From Desulfacinum infernum DSM 9756 (GTDB taxonomy: Bacteria; Desulfobacterota; Syntrophobacteria; Syntrophobacterales; DSM-9756), in contig NZ_FQVB01000037.1 in the NCBI RefSeq assembly GCF_900129305.1, positions 1-34,890 on the forward strand: DNA of 34,890 nucleotides. The letters run 5' to 3'. Shown here one piece after another: positions 8,261-15,706 of the stretch. The notes beneath the pieces were generated by a model. That model ran no database searches. It worked only from the letters and a program-made list of their open reading frames with translations, and was not told where the DNA came from. The number at the start of each line of letters is the position of its first letter. Position 1 is the stretch's first letter. Both the position numbers and the translations under genes were made by a program.

Positions 8261-9172
8261 ATGGCGGTGGTGCTGGAGGGAATCTATCCCATCGTTCCCA
8301 CGCCGTTTACGGAATCCGGGGCGGTGGACCTGGAAAGCGTGGAGCGCCTCGCGCACTTCATGGTGGAACGGGGCGTGCACGGTCTTGCCGTGCTGGGGGC
8401 CCTGGGGGAAGGGCACAAGCTGAGCGAAGCCGAACGGCGTTCCGTGGTGGAGACCTTCCGGCGCCGTCTCCCCTCGGAAAAGGGACTGGTGGTGGGCGTC
8501 CGGGCTCCGGCCACGGACCTGGCCGTGGCGCAGGCCCGTTCCGCCCGGGATCTGGGGGCCGATGCCCTGCTCGTGGGCCCTCCGCGCGTGCAGAAGGACG
8601 ACGTGCTCTTCACGTTTTACCGGCGGATCCACGATGCGGTGGATCTTCCCATCATCATCCACGATTATCCGGCGGAAACGGGTGTCCTGATCTCGGTGGA
8701 CCTCCTGGCCCGCTTGCATGGGGAATGCCAACGCATCCAATATGTGAAGCTGGAGGATCCGCCCACCGGGCCCAAGATGGAGGCGGTCTGGAAGAAGGCG
8801 GGCAAGGGCCTCAAGATCTTCGGGGCTCTGGGAGGCCTTTACGCCCTGGAAGAGCTGGAGCGGGGCGCCGTGGGAATCATGACCGGATTCGCCTACCCCG
8901 AACTCCTGGTGGAGCTCCATCGGCGGGTCCGGGAAGGGCGCATGGGCGAGGCGGCCGAACTCTTCTACGACATGGCGGCCCTCATCCGCTTCGAATTCCA
9001 GCCGGGGATCGGGGTGTCGTTGCGAAAGCACGTGCTGGTGCGCCGGGGCGTCTTCCGCACCGCCGTGGTGCGCCACCCCGGCCCCGATGCCGACCCGGTC
9101 ACCTTGACCCAGCTCTTTCGCATCGTGGACCACTTGAAGCGGAAGGGAATTCTGCTGGACGGGTGCCTTTAG
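8261..9172 (+). CDS. DapA-superfamily aldolase/lyase with altered active site
   Basis: The 303-residue protein fits the length and layout of the dihydrodipicolinate synthase / N-acetylneuraminate lyase TIM-barrel family: GIYPIVPTPFTESGAVD at the N-terminus, then HFMVERGVHGLAVLGALGE, ARDLGADALLVGPP and the Schiff-base strand QYVKLEDPP, with Lys as the likely catalytic residue. Two usual residues are changed. The GTTGE motif reads GALGE, and the Tyr of YNxP is replaced by His in HDYP. True dihydrodipicolinate synthase activity is therefore doubtful; a divergent aldolase or hydratase is more likely. The ATG at 8261 follows AGAAGGGGG. It is linked to the thioesterase. Confidence 0.88.
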   Translation: MAVVLEGIYPIVPTPFTESGAVDLESVERLAHFMVERGVHGLAVLGALGEGHKLSEAERRSVVETFRRRLPSEKGLVVGVRAPATDLAVAQARSARDLGADALLVGPPRVQKDDVLFTFYRRIHDAVDLPIIIHDYPAETGVLISVDLLARLHGECQRIQYVKLEDPPTGPKMEAVWKKAGKGLKIFGALGGLYALEELERGAVGIMTGFAYPELLVELHRRVREGRMGEAAELFYDMAALIRFEFQPGIGVSLRKHVLVRRGVFRTAVVRHPGPDADPVTLTQLFRIVDHLKRKGILLDGCL

Positions 9173-9388
9173 GCTTGCTGGAGCCGGCTTGCCTGCGATC
9201 CGGATCACGGCTCAGGCGGCTCCGCAACGAACGGATAACACCCGTCCTTTACACCGCGTTCTTGGCGTTCATTGGCTGTTCCGTTTCGCATCAGAGGGCC
9301 TGCGCTGCGCGAGATAGGCTCATTTCCGAGCCGGCGGCAATCCTTGTGACATCCCGGCGGGATCTCCGCCCCACACACAATCCCTTTC
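9173..9388. other. Convergent intergenic gap with a long inverted repeat
   Basis: There is no gene. GGAGCCGGCTTGCC at about 9180 and CGGCTCAGGCGGCTCC ending at about 9222 can fold back. The first arm resembles the GTAGGAGCCGGCTTGC palindromes found in many Proteobacteria and matches the arm at 15556-15579. No T-run follows, so I do not call it a terminator. Confidence 0.4.
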
Positions 9389-9685
9389 CTATTCAACGGT
9401 GATCAAATCCTTGATGGCCTCGTATTTCTTGGGGCCGATCCCCTGGACATTCTGGATGTCTTCCTTTTGCTTGAAGGGGCCGTTCTGTGTCCGGTATTCG
9501 ACGATGCGCTGCGCGATGGCGGGGCCGATGCCGGGGAGGCTCTGGAGTTGCTCGGCATCGGCGGTGTTGATGTTCACGAGATCCGTGGCCGCGGCCGTCG
9601 ATGCGGCAGCGGTCAACAAAAACGCAAGGACCATGGCTGCACACAGACAAAAGGTGCGCCTGCGATGAGATGTTTGGGCTTTCAT
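9389..9685 (-). CDS. ComEA-like helix-hairpin-helix DNA-binding protein
   Basis: This 98-residue exported protein has an N-terminal signal or anchor (RRRTFCLCAAMVLAFLLTAAASTAAA) and then a classic ComEA-type double helix-hairpin-helix: VNINTADAEQLQSLPGIGPA, QRIVEYRTQNGPF, VQGIGPKKYEAIKDLI. Both HhH turns (LPGIGP and VQGIGP) are intact. Short one-domain ComEA-like proteins bind DNA non-specifically in the periplasm and may help DNA uptake. The ATG at 9685 is set by GGAGGAT seven bases upstream; the frame extends to 9784. No other competence gene is nearby. It is divergently oriented from the coiled-coil gene. Confidence 0.92.
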   Translation of the reverse strand: MKAQTSHRRRTFCLCAAMVLAFLLTAAASTAAATDLVNINTADAEQLQSLPGIGPAIAQRIVEYRTQNGPFKQKEDIQNVQGIGPKKYEAIKDLITVE

Positions 9686-9837
9686 GGAAATCCTCCGTGG
9701 GCAGGATAATAAACGGGCGGGAGATCCCCGGAATGTCCGTTGGATCGATGAGGCCATCCTATCCCGCCCGGAAAGTGCCGGCAAGCGTTACCTGTATGGT
9801 CTCCGTCCGAAGACTTGCCGTGGTTGGATGGGGGACC

Positions 9838-9866
9838 TTGCCGCGGAGCCTGGAAGGGCCTATAAA
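9838..9866 (+). promoter_or_regulatory. Candidate sigma-70 promoter of the coiled-coil gene
   Basis: TTGCCG (9838-9843) and TATAAA (9861-9866) are separated by 17 nt, 43 nt before the start codon at 9910. It matches 4/6 and 5/6 of the consensus hexamers. No mapping data. Confidence 0.5.
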
Positions 9867-9909
9867 GGGACGTAGAGTGGGCAGGTGGCGAGCCTTTGGG
9901 AGGTGACCC

Positions 9910-10485
9910 ATGAAGCGAGATGGCGCCGTAAGAATCCTTGCGGGAATCGGAGTGTGCTTCGTTTTCCTTTTCCTGAGTCCTCCTTGCCGGGCTCAGGACG
10001 GGTTCACCCAGAAGGACCGGGAGATCCTGACCCAATTGCGCGTTCAGATGGCCGGAATGGAAGCACGCCTTGGCGAGACGGACAATCGCTTTGGCCAGAT
10101 CGAAAAGCGCTTTGAGCAGATCGACAGACGTTTTGAGCAAATCGACAAGCGCTTTGAACAAGTGGATAAGCGCTTTGAACAGATCGACAAGCGGTTCGAA
10201 CAGCTGGATCTGCGCCTTGCCGAGCTGCGCCGGGACGTGAACGCTCGGTTCGATCAGCTCATAAACTTCCTCTACATGCTGGCCGCCATTTTTACCACCC
10301 TCGTGGTGGCCGTGATTGGATTCGCCTACTGGGATCGCCGCACCATCATCGGTGAGGCCAAGCGCCAGACCATGGAAGAGATGGAACGCAAGGGACTTGC
10401 CTACAACATCCTGCGGGTCCTTCAGGAATACGCCGAGAAGGATCACGACCTCAAGCGGATCCTCCAGACCTTCAAACTCCTGTAG
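9910..10485 (+). CDS. Heptad-repeat coiled-coil membrane protein
   Basis: The 191-residue protein starts at an ATG with GGAGGTGACCC upstream. It has a signal peptide (ILAGIGVCFVFLFLSPPCRAQ), a polar region, six near-identical heptads at residues 59-100 (NRFGQIE, then KRFEQID variants), a membrane segment (LYMLAAIFTTLVVAVIGFAYW, about 118-138) and a cytoplasmic-type helical tail ending LKRILQTFKLL. The pattern R-F-x-Q-[IVL]-[DE]-K forms a parallel coiled coil and is shared by many uncharacterised bacterial proteins, some in conflict or phage settings. If the signal peptide is cleaved, the coiled coil lies in the periplasm with the tail in the cytosol. The function is unknown. It is not obviously co-transcribed with anything. 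Confidence 0.85.
   Translation: MKRDGAVRILAGIGVCFVFLFLSPPCRAQDGFTQKDREILTQLRVQMAGMEARLGETDNRFGQIEKRFEQIDRRFEQIDKRFEQVDKRFEQIDKRFEQLDLRLAELRRDVNARFDQLINFLYMLAAIFTTLVVAVIGFAYWDRRTIIGEAKRQTMEEMERKGLAYNILRVLQEYAEKDHDLKRILQTFKLL
10084..10209 (+). repeat. 21-nt in-frame tandem repeat (six units)
   Basis: Six consecutive 21-nt units encode NRFGQIE, KRFEQID, RRFEQID, KRFEQVD, KRFEQID and KRFEQLD. Nucleotide identity between units is high (AAGCGCTTTGAACA recurs). Gain or loss of units would keep the frame and change coiled-coil length by one heptad each. Confidence 0.85.
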
Positions 10486-10760
10486 GAGCTTGTCCGAGAA
10501 TGCTTTTTCAGCTCAGACAGAAAACCCGCCATGGCCCATCCAACGTGCGGGCTTCTTCCGCAGCCCTAAAGGGCTGAGCTACGGGAAAAGCGGTCATCAC
10601 TGGCGTTTTCGGACAGTCTCCTACAGGAACCTGTCCGAAAACGAACCCGAAAGCCCCTCCCACCGGGAGCTTGGGCCTCCGGCCCGCACACCAGGGGTGA
10701 GACACGCCCGCGCGCTGCCCGTTATCCAAACGAAAGCGGGGATCCAATGCTGCCCCGGTT
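10486..10760. other. Convergent intergenic stretch with dispersed repeats
   Basis: No gene is supported. It holds TAGGAGCTTGTCCGAGAATGC (10488-10502), repeat copy C (10552-10616), a second CCTACAGGAACCTGTCCG motif (10619-10636) and a decayed AAGCGGGGATCCAA element near 10733. Confidence 0.6.
10552..10616 (-). repeat. Dispersed hairpin repeat, copy C
   Basis: On the minus strand it reads CTGTCCGAAAACGCC, GTGATGACC, TTTTCCCGTAGC, then the hairpin CAGCCCTTTAGGGCTG and CGGAAGAAG. It aligns unit for unit with copies A and B. Confidence 0.65.
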
Positions 10761-11621
10761 TCAATGGACGCGAATGGGAAGGGGGCAAAGATAGGCCACG
10801 TTGTGCTGTTGCGCAGGGGTGAGGTCGTTGAGCGAACAGGGCTCCAGGCACAGAAACCGGTAGATCTCCTCGCGCTGGAGCGGTTTGGGCACCCCGAGGG
10901 TCCGATGGGCCTCCTTCCACCCCGTGGCATTCTCCCAGGACCCGGTGAGAAAGCGGTAGACGTTCACTTCCGGGGGAAGGTGACCGTAGGCGGCCCGAAG
11001 CCGGTCGGCGATGGTTTCCAGGTCCGCCCTCAGGGCCACGGCCGGGGCGTTTACCAGCGGGTAGAACCGTTCGGGCCCCAGATCCTCGAAAAGAAAAACG
11101 GTCTTGTAGAAGGGAGCGTGGCGCGGGTTGACCATGATGCAGAGATCCGTTACGCGCTTTTCCAGGGCGTGGCGGTAGGCGGCCCGGCAGAGCACCATGA
11201 AGAGCCGCTGCCAGCAGAAATCCCGCCGTGTCGCCAGCGCGCTCAATTCGGCCAGCCTGCGGCCCCGGCTCCTCAATGCGTCCAGTTCCCTCCCATAGAG
11301 CTTGTCCATGGGAAGGCCGTAGAGGTCCGTGTCCAGCACGTGGGTCAGCGTGGCGACGACGGCATCGTTCTTTTTCAAAATGAGGGTGGAGGAGGTGGGC
11401 AGCACGTGATGGAGCCCGTAGTGCATCCCGGTGGGATTGGGGCGCTGGATGTAGCCCAGTCTCAGGTATTCCTGGTGCACCACGGAAAAGGCGGCCCGCC
11501 GCTCCTCCGCGGTGTCCGCCCATTTGATGGCCAGGCGCTCCTCCACGGCCGGCTCGAACGAAAGCAGCCGGCCTTTCCGGACCAAGGTCAAGCGACGGTC
11601 TTTCACCGGCTTGGTGAGCAT
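10761..11621 (-). CDS. FeeM-like N-acyltransferase (GNAT fold), paralogue 1
   Basis: The 286-residue protein resembles the FeeM N-acyl amino acid synthase family and the acyltransferases of PEP-CTERM loci. Visible landmarks are AFSVVHQEYLRLGYIQ, VVATLTHVLD, GLPMDKLYGRELDALRSRGRRLAELSALA, DLCIMVNPRHAPFYKTVFLFEDLG and YPLVNAPAVALR. FeeM enzymes move a fatty acyl chain, usually from acyl carrier protein, to an amino acid; a similar lipid-modifying role is inferred. The acceptor cannot be read. The ATG at 11621 has AAGGAG upstream. It lies 130 nt downstream of its paralogue, behind a candidate sigma-54 promoter. No signal peptide, so cytosolic. Confidence 0.82.
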   Translation of the reverse strand: MLTKPVKDRRLTLVRKGRLLSFEPAVEERLAIKWADTAEERRAAFSVVHQEYLRLGYIQRPNPTGMHYGLHHVLPTSSTLILKKNDAVVATLTHVLDTDLYGLPMDKLYGRELDALRSRGRRLAELSALATRRDFCWQRLFMVLCRAAYRHALEKRVTDLCIMVNPRHAPFYKTVFLFEDLGPERFYPLVNAPAVALRADLETIADRLRAAYGHLPPEVNVYRFLTGSWENATGWKEAHRTLGVPKPLQREEIYRFLCLEPCSLNDLTPAQQHNVAYLCPLPIRVH

Positions 11622-11684
11622 GCATTTCTCCTTTGGAAAGGTAGAGTAAAGGCTTGTCGGAAGAAGCGGTACCCCATACAGGCC

Positions 11685-11699
11685 GCAACCTGCCTTCCA
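11685..11699 (-). promoter_or_regulatory. Candidate sigma-54 promoter of acyltransferase 1
   Basis: The minus strand reads TGGAAGGCAGGTTGC, which fits the TGG-N9-TTGC pattern with invariant GG and GC separated by ten bases. It lies 64-78 nt upstream of the ATG at 11621. A sigma-54-dependent activator gene is about 6 kb away in the same cluster. Confidence 0.55.
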
Positions 11700-11751
11700 G
11701 TGGCAGAATCACCGCGCGATGTCAAGACATTTGGTGGTCAGGCCGGGAAGG

Positions 11752-12654
11752 TCAGGCCGACGGTCCCCGGGGGAGCTGAGGGTAGCTTTCGTACAGGTAG
11801 GCTCGCTGTTCGGGCGTGAGATTTTCGAGAAGCGCAGGATCCAGCTCCAGGAAGTGCCGCACGACCTTGGTGCGGCGGCCGTTGGTGATCACGGGTCCCG
11901 CGGATTTCGACCGGGAAGCCGGCAGGCCCGGTTGAGCCTCTTCGGGGAGGAAGCCCGTCATGCGGTGGAAGTAGGCGTAGAGGTTGCAATCCACTTCCAG
12001 GGAATCGTAGGTTTTCTTGAGGCGTTCCGCAATGTCGTCCATGTTGACGCGCAAGGCAATCGCCGGTGCGTCCACTCGGGGGTAATGGCGCTCGGGACCG
12101 AAATTTTCAAAAAGAAAGATGGTCTTGTAAAAGCGCACATGTTTGGGGTTGACGGCGATGCACAGGTCGTTCACTCCCCGGTACCGGGAGTACTGGTACA
12201 TGATCTGAGCGAGCAGCATGAAGAGGTTTTTCCACCTCAGCTTGGGCGGGGTTACGAGCGCGGAAAGCTCGACGATCTTCCGGTCCTTTTCCCTGAGGGA
12301 GTCCAACTCCCTACGATAGATCACATCCATGGGGAGCCCGAACTCCGGCGTGTCGAAGATCTCGGTGAGGGTGGACAGCACGGTGAGATAGGACTTGGCT
12401 ACAAAGACAACCGTTTCGGGAAGGAGGGAATGGATGCCGAAGAGCATCCCGTGGGGTTGGGGGTCCTTGAGATATCCCGTGCGGAGGTAGGTGTCGTGGA
12501 CGAGGCGGAAGGCCTGCTCGTATTCATCCACCGTTTCCGCGATCTTGATGGACGGCCGGTCGATGTCCTCCAACTTCCATTGGAGAAGTCCCGATCTCTT
12601 GATTCGGATCGTTCGGCGCCGTTCCATGCCGTTGGGGGTGGGCGTTTCGGCCAC
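11752..12654 (-). CDS. FeeM-like N-acyltransferase (GNAT fold), paralogue 2
   Basis: The 300-residue protein is homologous along its length to the neighbour at 10761. Shared blocks include AFRLVHDTYLRTGYL, GLPMDVIYRRELDSLREKDRKIVELSALVT, NDLCIAVNPKHVRFYKTIFLFENFGPERHYP, DAPAIALRVNMDDIAERLKKTY and the C-terminal LDPALLENLTPEQRAYL. This one is predicted to perform the same kind of acyl transfer, with different specificity. I favour a GTG start at 12654 because AAGGAG lies ten bases upstream; an in-frame GTG at 12717 and ATG at 12627 have no Shine-Dalgarno. It starts about 76 nt after the TPR lipoprotein stop, so the two are likely one transcript. Confidence 0.8.
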   Translation of the reverse strand: MAETPTPNGMERRRTIRIKRSGLLQWKLEDIDRPSIKIAETVDEYEQAFRLVHDTYLRTGYLKDPQPHGMLFGIHSLLPETVVFVAKSYLTVLSTLTEIFDTPEFGLPMDVIYRRELDSLREKDRKIVELSALVTPPKLRWKNLFMLLAQIMYQYSRYRGVNDLCIAVNPKHVRFYKTIFLFENFGPERHYPRVDAPAIALRVNMDDIAERLKKTYDSLEVDCNLYAYFHRMTGFLPEEAQPGLPASRSKSAGPVITNGRRTKVVRHFLELDPALLENLTPEQRAYLYESYPQLPRGPSA

Positions 12655-12730
12655 GGGCAGCGTTCTCCTTGTCGGCCGGCCGGCGGCCCGGGGCTGTATC
12701 CTCCCCGGGGCCGTCACCGCCGTGCTTCGA

Positions 12731-15163
12731 TCAACCCTTCACCTGCTCCAGCAACTTCACAGCCTTTTCTCTTTCCGGGAAAGTCGCATCCTTGGCAAGG
12801 ATTTTCTCCAACTCGATGCGGGCCCGCTCCTTGTCGCCTCTTTCCAACAGGGCCACCGCCAGATGGTAGCGTATGGACGGGTTGTCCGGGATTTTCTCCA
12901 AAGCATCCTCAAATTGCGCAATCGCACTTGCGTAGGCCTTCTTGTGGACATAGATCCACCCAAGGGTGTCGGCCACGGCGGGATCGTCCGGCATCTTTTC
13001 CTTGGCCATCTGGGCCAACGTCAGGGCCCTGTCGATGTTGCCGCCCTGTTCCACCAGCAGCCAGGCCAGGTTGTTGGCGGCGGGCGCGAAGTCGGGACGC
13101 ACCTCCAGGATCCTCTCATAATACTCTTCGGCTTTTCCGGGCTCGCCCTTGATCTGGTATAGCACACCGAGGCTCATGAGGGCTCCCACGAATTGGGGTT
13201 GCTTGGCCGCCACTGCTTCGAAATTTCGGATCGCCTCATCCAGCCGGCCGGTGGCCGTGTAGATCTGGGCCAGGTGGAGGTAGGGCGTGGGCCAATCCGG
13301 GCTGTATTTCAATGCCTCCTGGTAGAGCGACTCGGCCTGCGGCAGGTCCCTCTTCGTCAGGGATACCGCGGCTTTGAGTGCCAGGTGGGCGGCCTTGAGT
13401 TCCGGTTGCTCCGATTGGGCCAGGTTTTCGTCACAAAACGCCAGGGCCTTGTCGTAGTCGCCCTTGAGGGTGTGTACCAGCACGATGCTTCGCGCCACCG
13501 GAAACGATCCGGGGGCGGCCTTCCAGGCCGCTTCGTATTCCTTCAGGGCATCGTCCAGCCGATTCTCGCTGCGGTAAAGGGCGCCCAAGGCCATATATCC
13601 CGTGGGGTTTGCCGGGTCCATCTCTTTGATCTTAAGGAAAGCCTTCTCCGCGCCGTCCGGGTCTTTTTCCGCCAAGGCGATGCGTCCCAGGAGCATATAG
13701 GCGCGGATGTCTCTGGGGGTCCTTCGGATGGCCTCTTCGCACCTCTGGCGGGCCGCGGTCGTATCGCCGTCCCGGAGGAGAAATTCCGCCATCATCATGT
13801 TGGCCCTGGGATGGGAGGGAGCCAATTCCAGGGTCTTCTCCAGGGCTTCCCGGGCCAGATTTTCTTCGCCCAGGGACACGTGGCACATGGACTTGACGAA
13901 ATAGGCTTCAGCCAAATTGGGTTCGTCCTTGATCAACGGCACCAGGATATCCAGGCTTTCTCGATACCGGCGGTTCTTGGCCAGAATCCGTGCCTTCATG
14001 AGCCTGGCATAGGCGTCCTTCTTCGATTTTCCGAGGACGGTCTGGATCTCCGCCAGGGCCTCCTCCGAACGGCCCTCATCGTAGTAGATCCGAATCATCT
14101 CCCGGTATGGTCGAAGGTCGTCGGGGTGCTGCTTCCGGGCTTTTTCGAAAATCTCAAGGGCTTCTTCGGTCTCCCCCTTGGCCGCCCGAAAACGGCCCAG
14201 GGCCAGCAGGGGTTCCACCTTGTCCGGGGCCGCCTCCACGGCCCTCAGCAGGATCTTCTCGGCCTTGTCCGGTTGGGAGCGGGCGATATAAAAGGCCGCC
14301 AGCGTGGCGTAGTAGGCCGGCTGGTCCGGAGCTTTCTCCACGCCTCGAAGCAGCTCCTGTTCGGCGTTTTCAAAGCGCCCTTGTTGGATGTAAAACCGGG
14401 CGAGATTCAGGTCGTGCAGGGCCTGCTCGGGGAACTTGTCCACCACCTGCAGAAGCGCTTCTTCGGCCTTTTCCGAGTCACGCAGGGCCATGTAAAGCTG
14501 CGCCAGGGCGTACAGAGAGCGGGGCGTGGCGTCCTTTTCGGAAGAGGCGAGAAGCGTTTTCTCCGCCTCTTCCAGTTTTCCGGTGGCCAAAAAGCAGCGG
14601 GCCAGCAGGATGGAGGCGTCCGTCCGCTGATTGTCCAACTCCAAGGCGCGCTGGAGCCGGCCCATGGCCTCGTCGTACTTTTCTTCCCTGGCCAGGAGGC
14701 CCCCGTCCAGGACGAGCCCCTCCACGTTGTCCGGGTCTTTCTCAAGGACGGTCCTGAGGGCTTCCCGCGCCTTGTCGGGCTGGTTTCCCAGGGTGTAGAG
14801 GGTTGCCAGTTTGAGTTGGGCGTCCAGGAGATCGGGTTTCAGGGTCACCGCCTGATGGAAGGCCTTGAAGGCGTTTCTCACATCCTTTTCCTTCAAATAG
14901 GCTTCCCCAAGCAGGTAGTGGGCGTCGGGGTCTTGGGCGTTTTCCTGAAGAGCCGTCTTGAGCTCGAGAATCGCCTCCTGGGTGCGACCCTCCTCGAAGA
15001 ACTTGCGGCCGCGGTCTAAGTGTTCCCGGAACTTCTGCTCCGCACTGCCGCAGCCCGCGGCGGCCAGAGCCAGGCCGATGCTCAGAAAGCCGAGCAGCAG
15101 GTACAGTCTCTTGGAAGACCAACGGGCCTTGTTGTGATCGTTTCGAAAAAGAACCCTGTGCAT
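12731..15163 (-). CDS. TPR-repeat lipoprotein of PEP-CTERM/PrsT type
   Basis: The 810-residue protein has a hydrophobic N-terminus and lipobox LAAAGC (Cys 38), so it should be a lipid-anchored envelope protein. After the anchor it is tetratricopeptide repeats to the end, roughly twenty units, for example AILELKTALQENAQDPDAHY, EEALEIFEKARKQHPDDLRP, PGKAEEYYERILEVRPDFAP and ERARIELEKILAKD. Length, lipobox and repeat density match the TPR lipoprotein (TIGR02917-like, PrsT) of exosortase-associated EPS loci. It probably scaffolds envelope polysaccharide or export components; the partner is unknown. ATG at 15163 with AGGAAGG upstream. It heads a minus-strand operon with the two acyltransferases. 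Confidence 0.88.
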   Translation of the reverse strand: MHRVLFRNDHNKARWSSKRLYLLLGFLSIGLALAAAGCGSAEQKFREHLDRGRKFFEEGRTQEAILELKTALQENAQDPDAHYLLGEAYLKEKDVRNAFKAFHQAVTLKPDLLDAQLKLATLYTLGNQPDKAREALRTVLEKDPDNVEGLVLDGGLLAREEKYDEAMGRLQRALELDNQRTDASILLARCFLATGKLEEAEKTLLASSEKDATPRSLYALAQLYMALRDSEKAEEALLQVVDKFPEQALHDLNLARFYIQQGRFENAEQELLRGVEKAPDQPAYYATLAAFYIARSQPDKAEKILLRAVEAAPDKVEPLLALGRFRAAKGETEEALEIFEKARKQHPDDLRPYREMIRIYYDEGRSEEALAEIQTVLGKSKKDAYARLMKARILAKNRRYRESLDILVPLIKDEPNLAEAYFVKSMCHVSLGEENLAREALEKTLELAPSHPRANMMMAEFLLRDGDTTAARQRCEEAIRRTPRDIRAYMLLGRIALAEKDPDGAEKAFLKIKEMDPANPTGYMALGALYRSENRLDDALKEYEAAWKAAPGSFPVARSIVLVHTLKGDYDKALAFCDENLAQSEQPELKAAHLALKAAVSLTKRDLPQAESLYQEALKYSPDWPTPYLHLAQIYTATGRLDEAIRNFEAVAAKQPQFVGALMSLGVLYQIKGEPGKAEEYYERILEVRPDFAPAANNLAWLLVEQGGNIDRALTLAQMAKEKMPDDPAVADTLGWIYVHKKAYASAIAQFEDALEKIPDNPSIRYHLAVALLERGDKERARIELEKILAKDATFPEREKAVKLLEQVKG

Positions 15164-15249
15164 CGCTGCCTTCCTCTCGTGGGGGTTTCAAGTTGCCGAT
15201 AACCTGCATTGAGCGACTCTTTCGCCGTGTTCCTTATTACCTCCGCGCG

Positions 15250-15330
15250 ATCAGCGGGCGGGGATAAACCCCGCCCCTACCCAACAGGTCCACGTGCCTT
15301 GGTAGGGGCGGGCTTTGCGCCCGTCCGACG
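15250..15330. repeat. GC-rich inverted repeat pair (GGGCGGGG / CCCCTACC)
   Basis: CGGGCGGGGATAAACCCCGC is a hairpin followed by CCCCTACC. About 20 nt later GGTAGGGGCGGGCTTTGCGCCCGTC repeats the theme in inverted orientation. This is a common type of intergenic palindrome (GTAGGGGCGGG..). Confidence 0.6.
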
Positions 15331-15403
15331 GCACTTCGTTGTCTCGCCCTGCGTGATGAGGAGCTTGTACGAAACACGACCTCGTTCCGTTTCGCGCCAA
15401 CGG

Positions 15404-15437
15404 CCTGTAGGGGCGAATGATTATTCGCCCCTACAGG
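15404..15437. repeat. Perfect palindrome, TGTAGGGGCGAAT type
   Basis: TGTAGGGGCGAAT and ATTCGCCCCTACA are perfect inverted arms around a four-base loop (GATT). It belongs to a widely dispersed bacterial intergenic repeat type. Confidence 0.75.
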
Positions 15438-15527
15438 GGTCTGCTTGCCAAAGGTGCGTTTCATCTTTCGTTGTCGCGGACCGTCCGTGATGGGGGTTAG
15501 TGTGAAAGGACAGTGTTTTCGACCCCT

Positions 15528-15579
15528 TGTAGCAGCGGCCTTGGCCGCGATTCGGATTGCCGGCAAGCCGGCTTCTACA
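15528..15579. repeat. REP-like palindromic element (TGTAGCAGCGGCC..CTTCTACA)
   Basis: TGTAGCAGCGGCC..GGCCGCGAT and ATTGCCGGCAAGCCGGC..TTCTACA make two hairpins bounded by TGTAG and CTACA. The second half matches the arm at about 9180. Confidence 0.65.
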
Positions 15580-15706
15580 GAAAATGTTTCTTGCTTCGCT
15601 CTTGCATCCATGCGGGGTAGCGAGCCTCGCCATGACTGTTAGGGAATAAGTTCTTTCGGATGAGCCATGTCCTTTCGTGTGTCTGCCGTTGCAGGCGCTA
15701 AGACTT

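Larger units (their letters stand above)
15164..15706. other. Repeat-rich intergenic stretch, no gene
   Basis: Short ORFs here only read through palindromes. It contains three palindrome families (15250-15330, 15404-15437, 15528-15579). The first about 30 bases hold the upstream region of the TPR lipoprotein gene; I see no convincing promoter there. Confidence 0.65.

Noticed and set aside
9180-9222. Terminator between the DapA-like and ComEA-like genes
   Set aside because: The hairpin has no T-run on either strand and resembles a dispersed palindrome.
13193-15019. A 608-codon plus-strand ORF opposite the TPR lipoprotein
   Set aside because: Antisense shadow of a strong TPR protein; composition and lack of motifs indicate non-coding.
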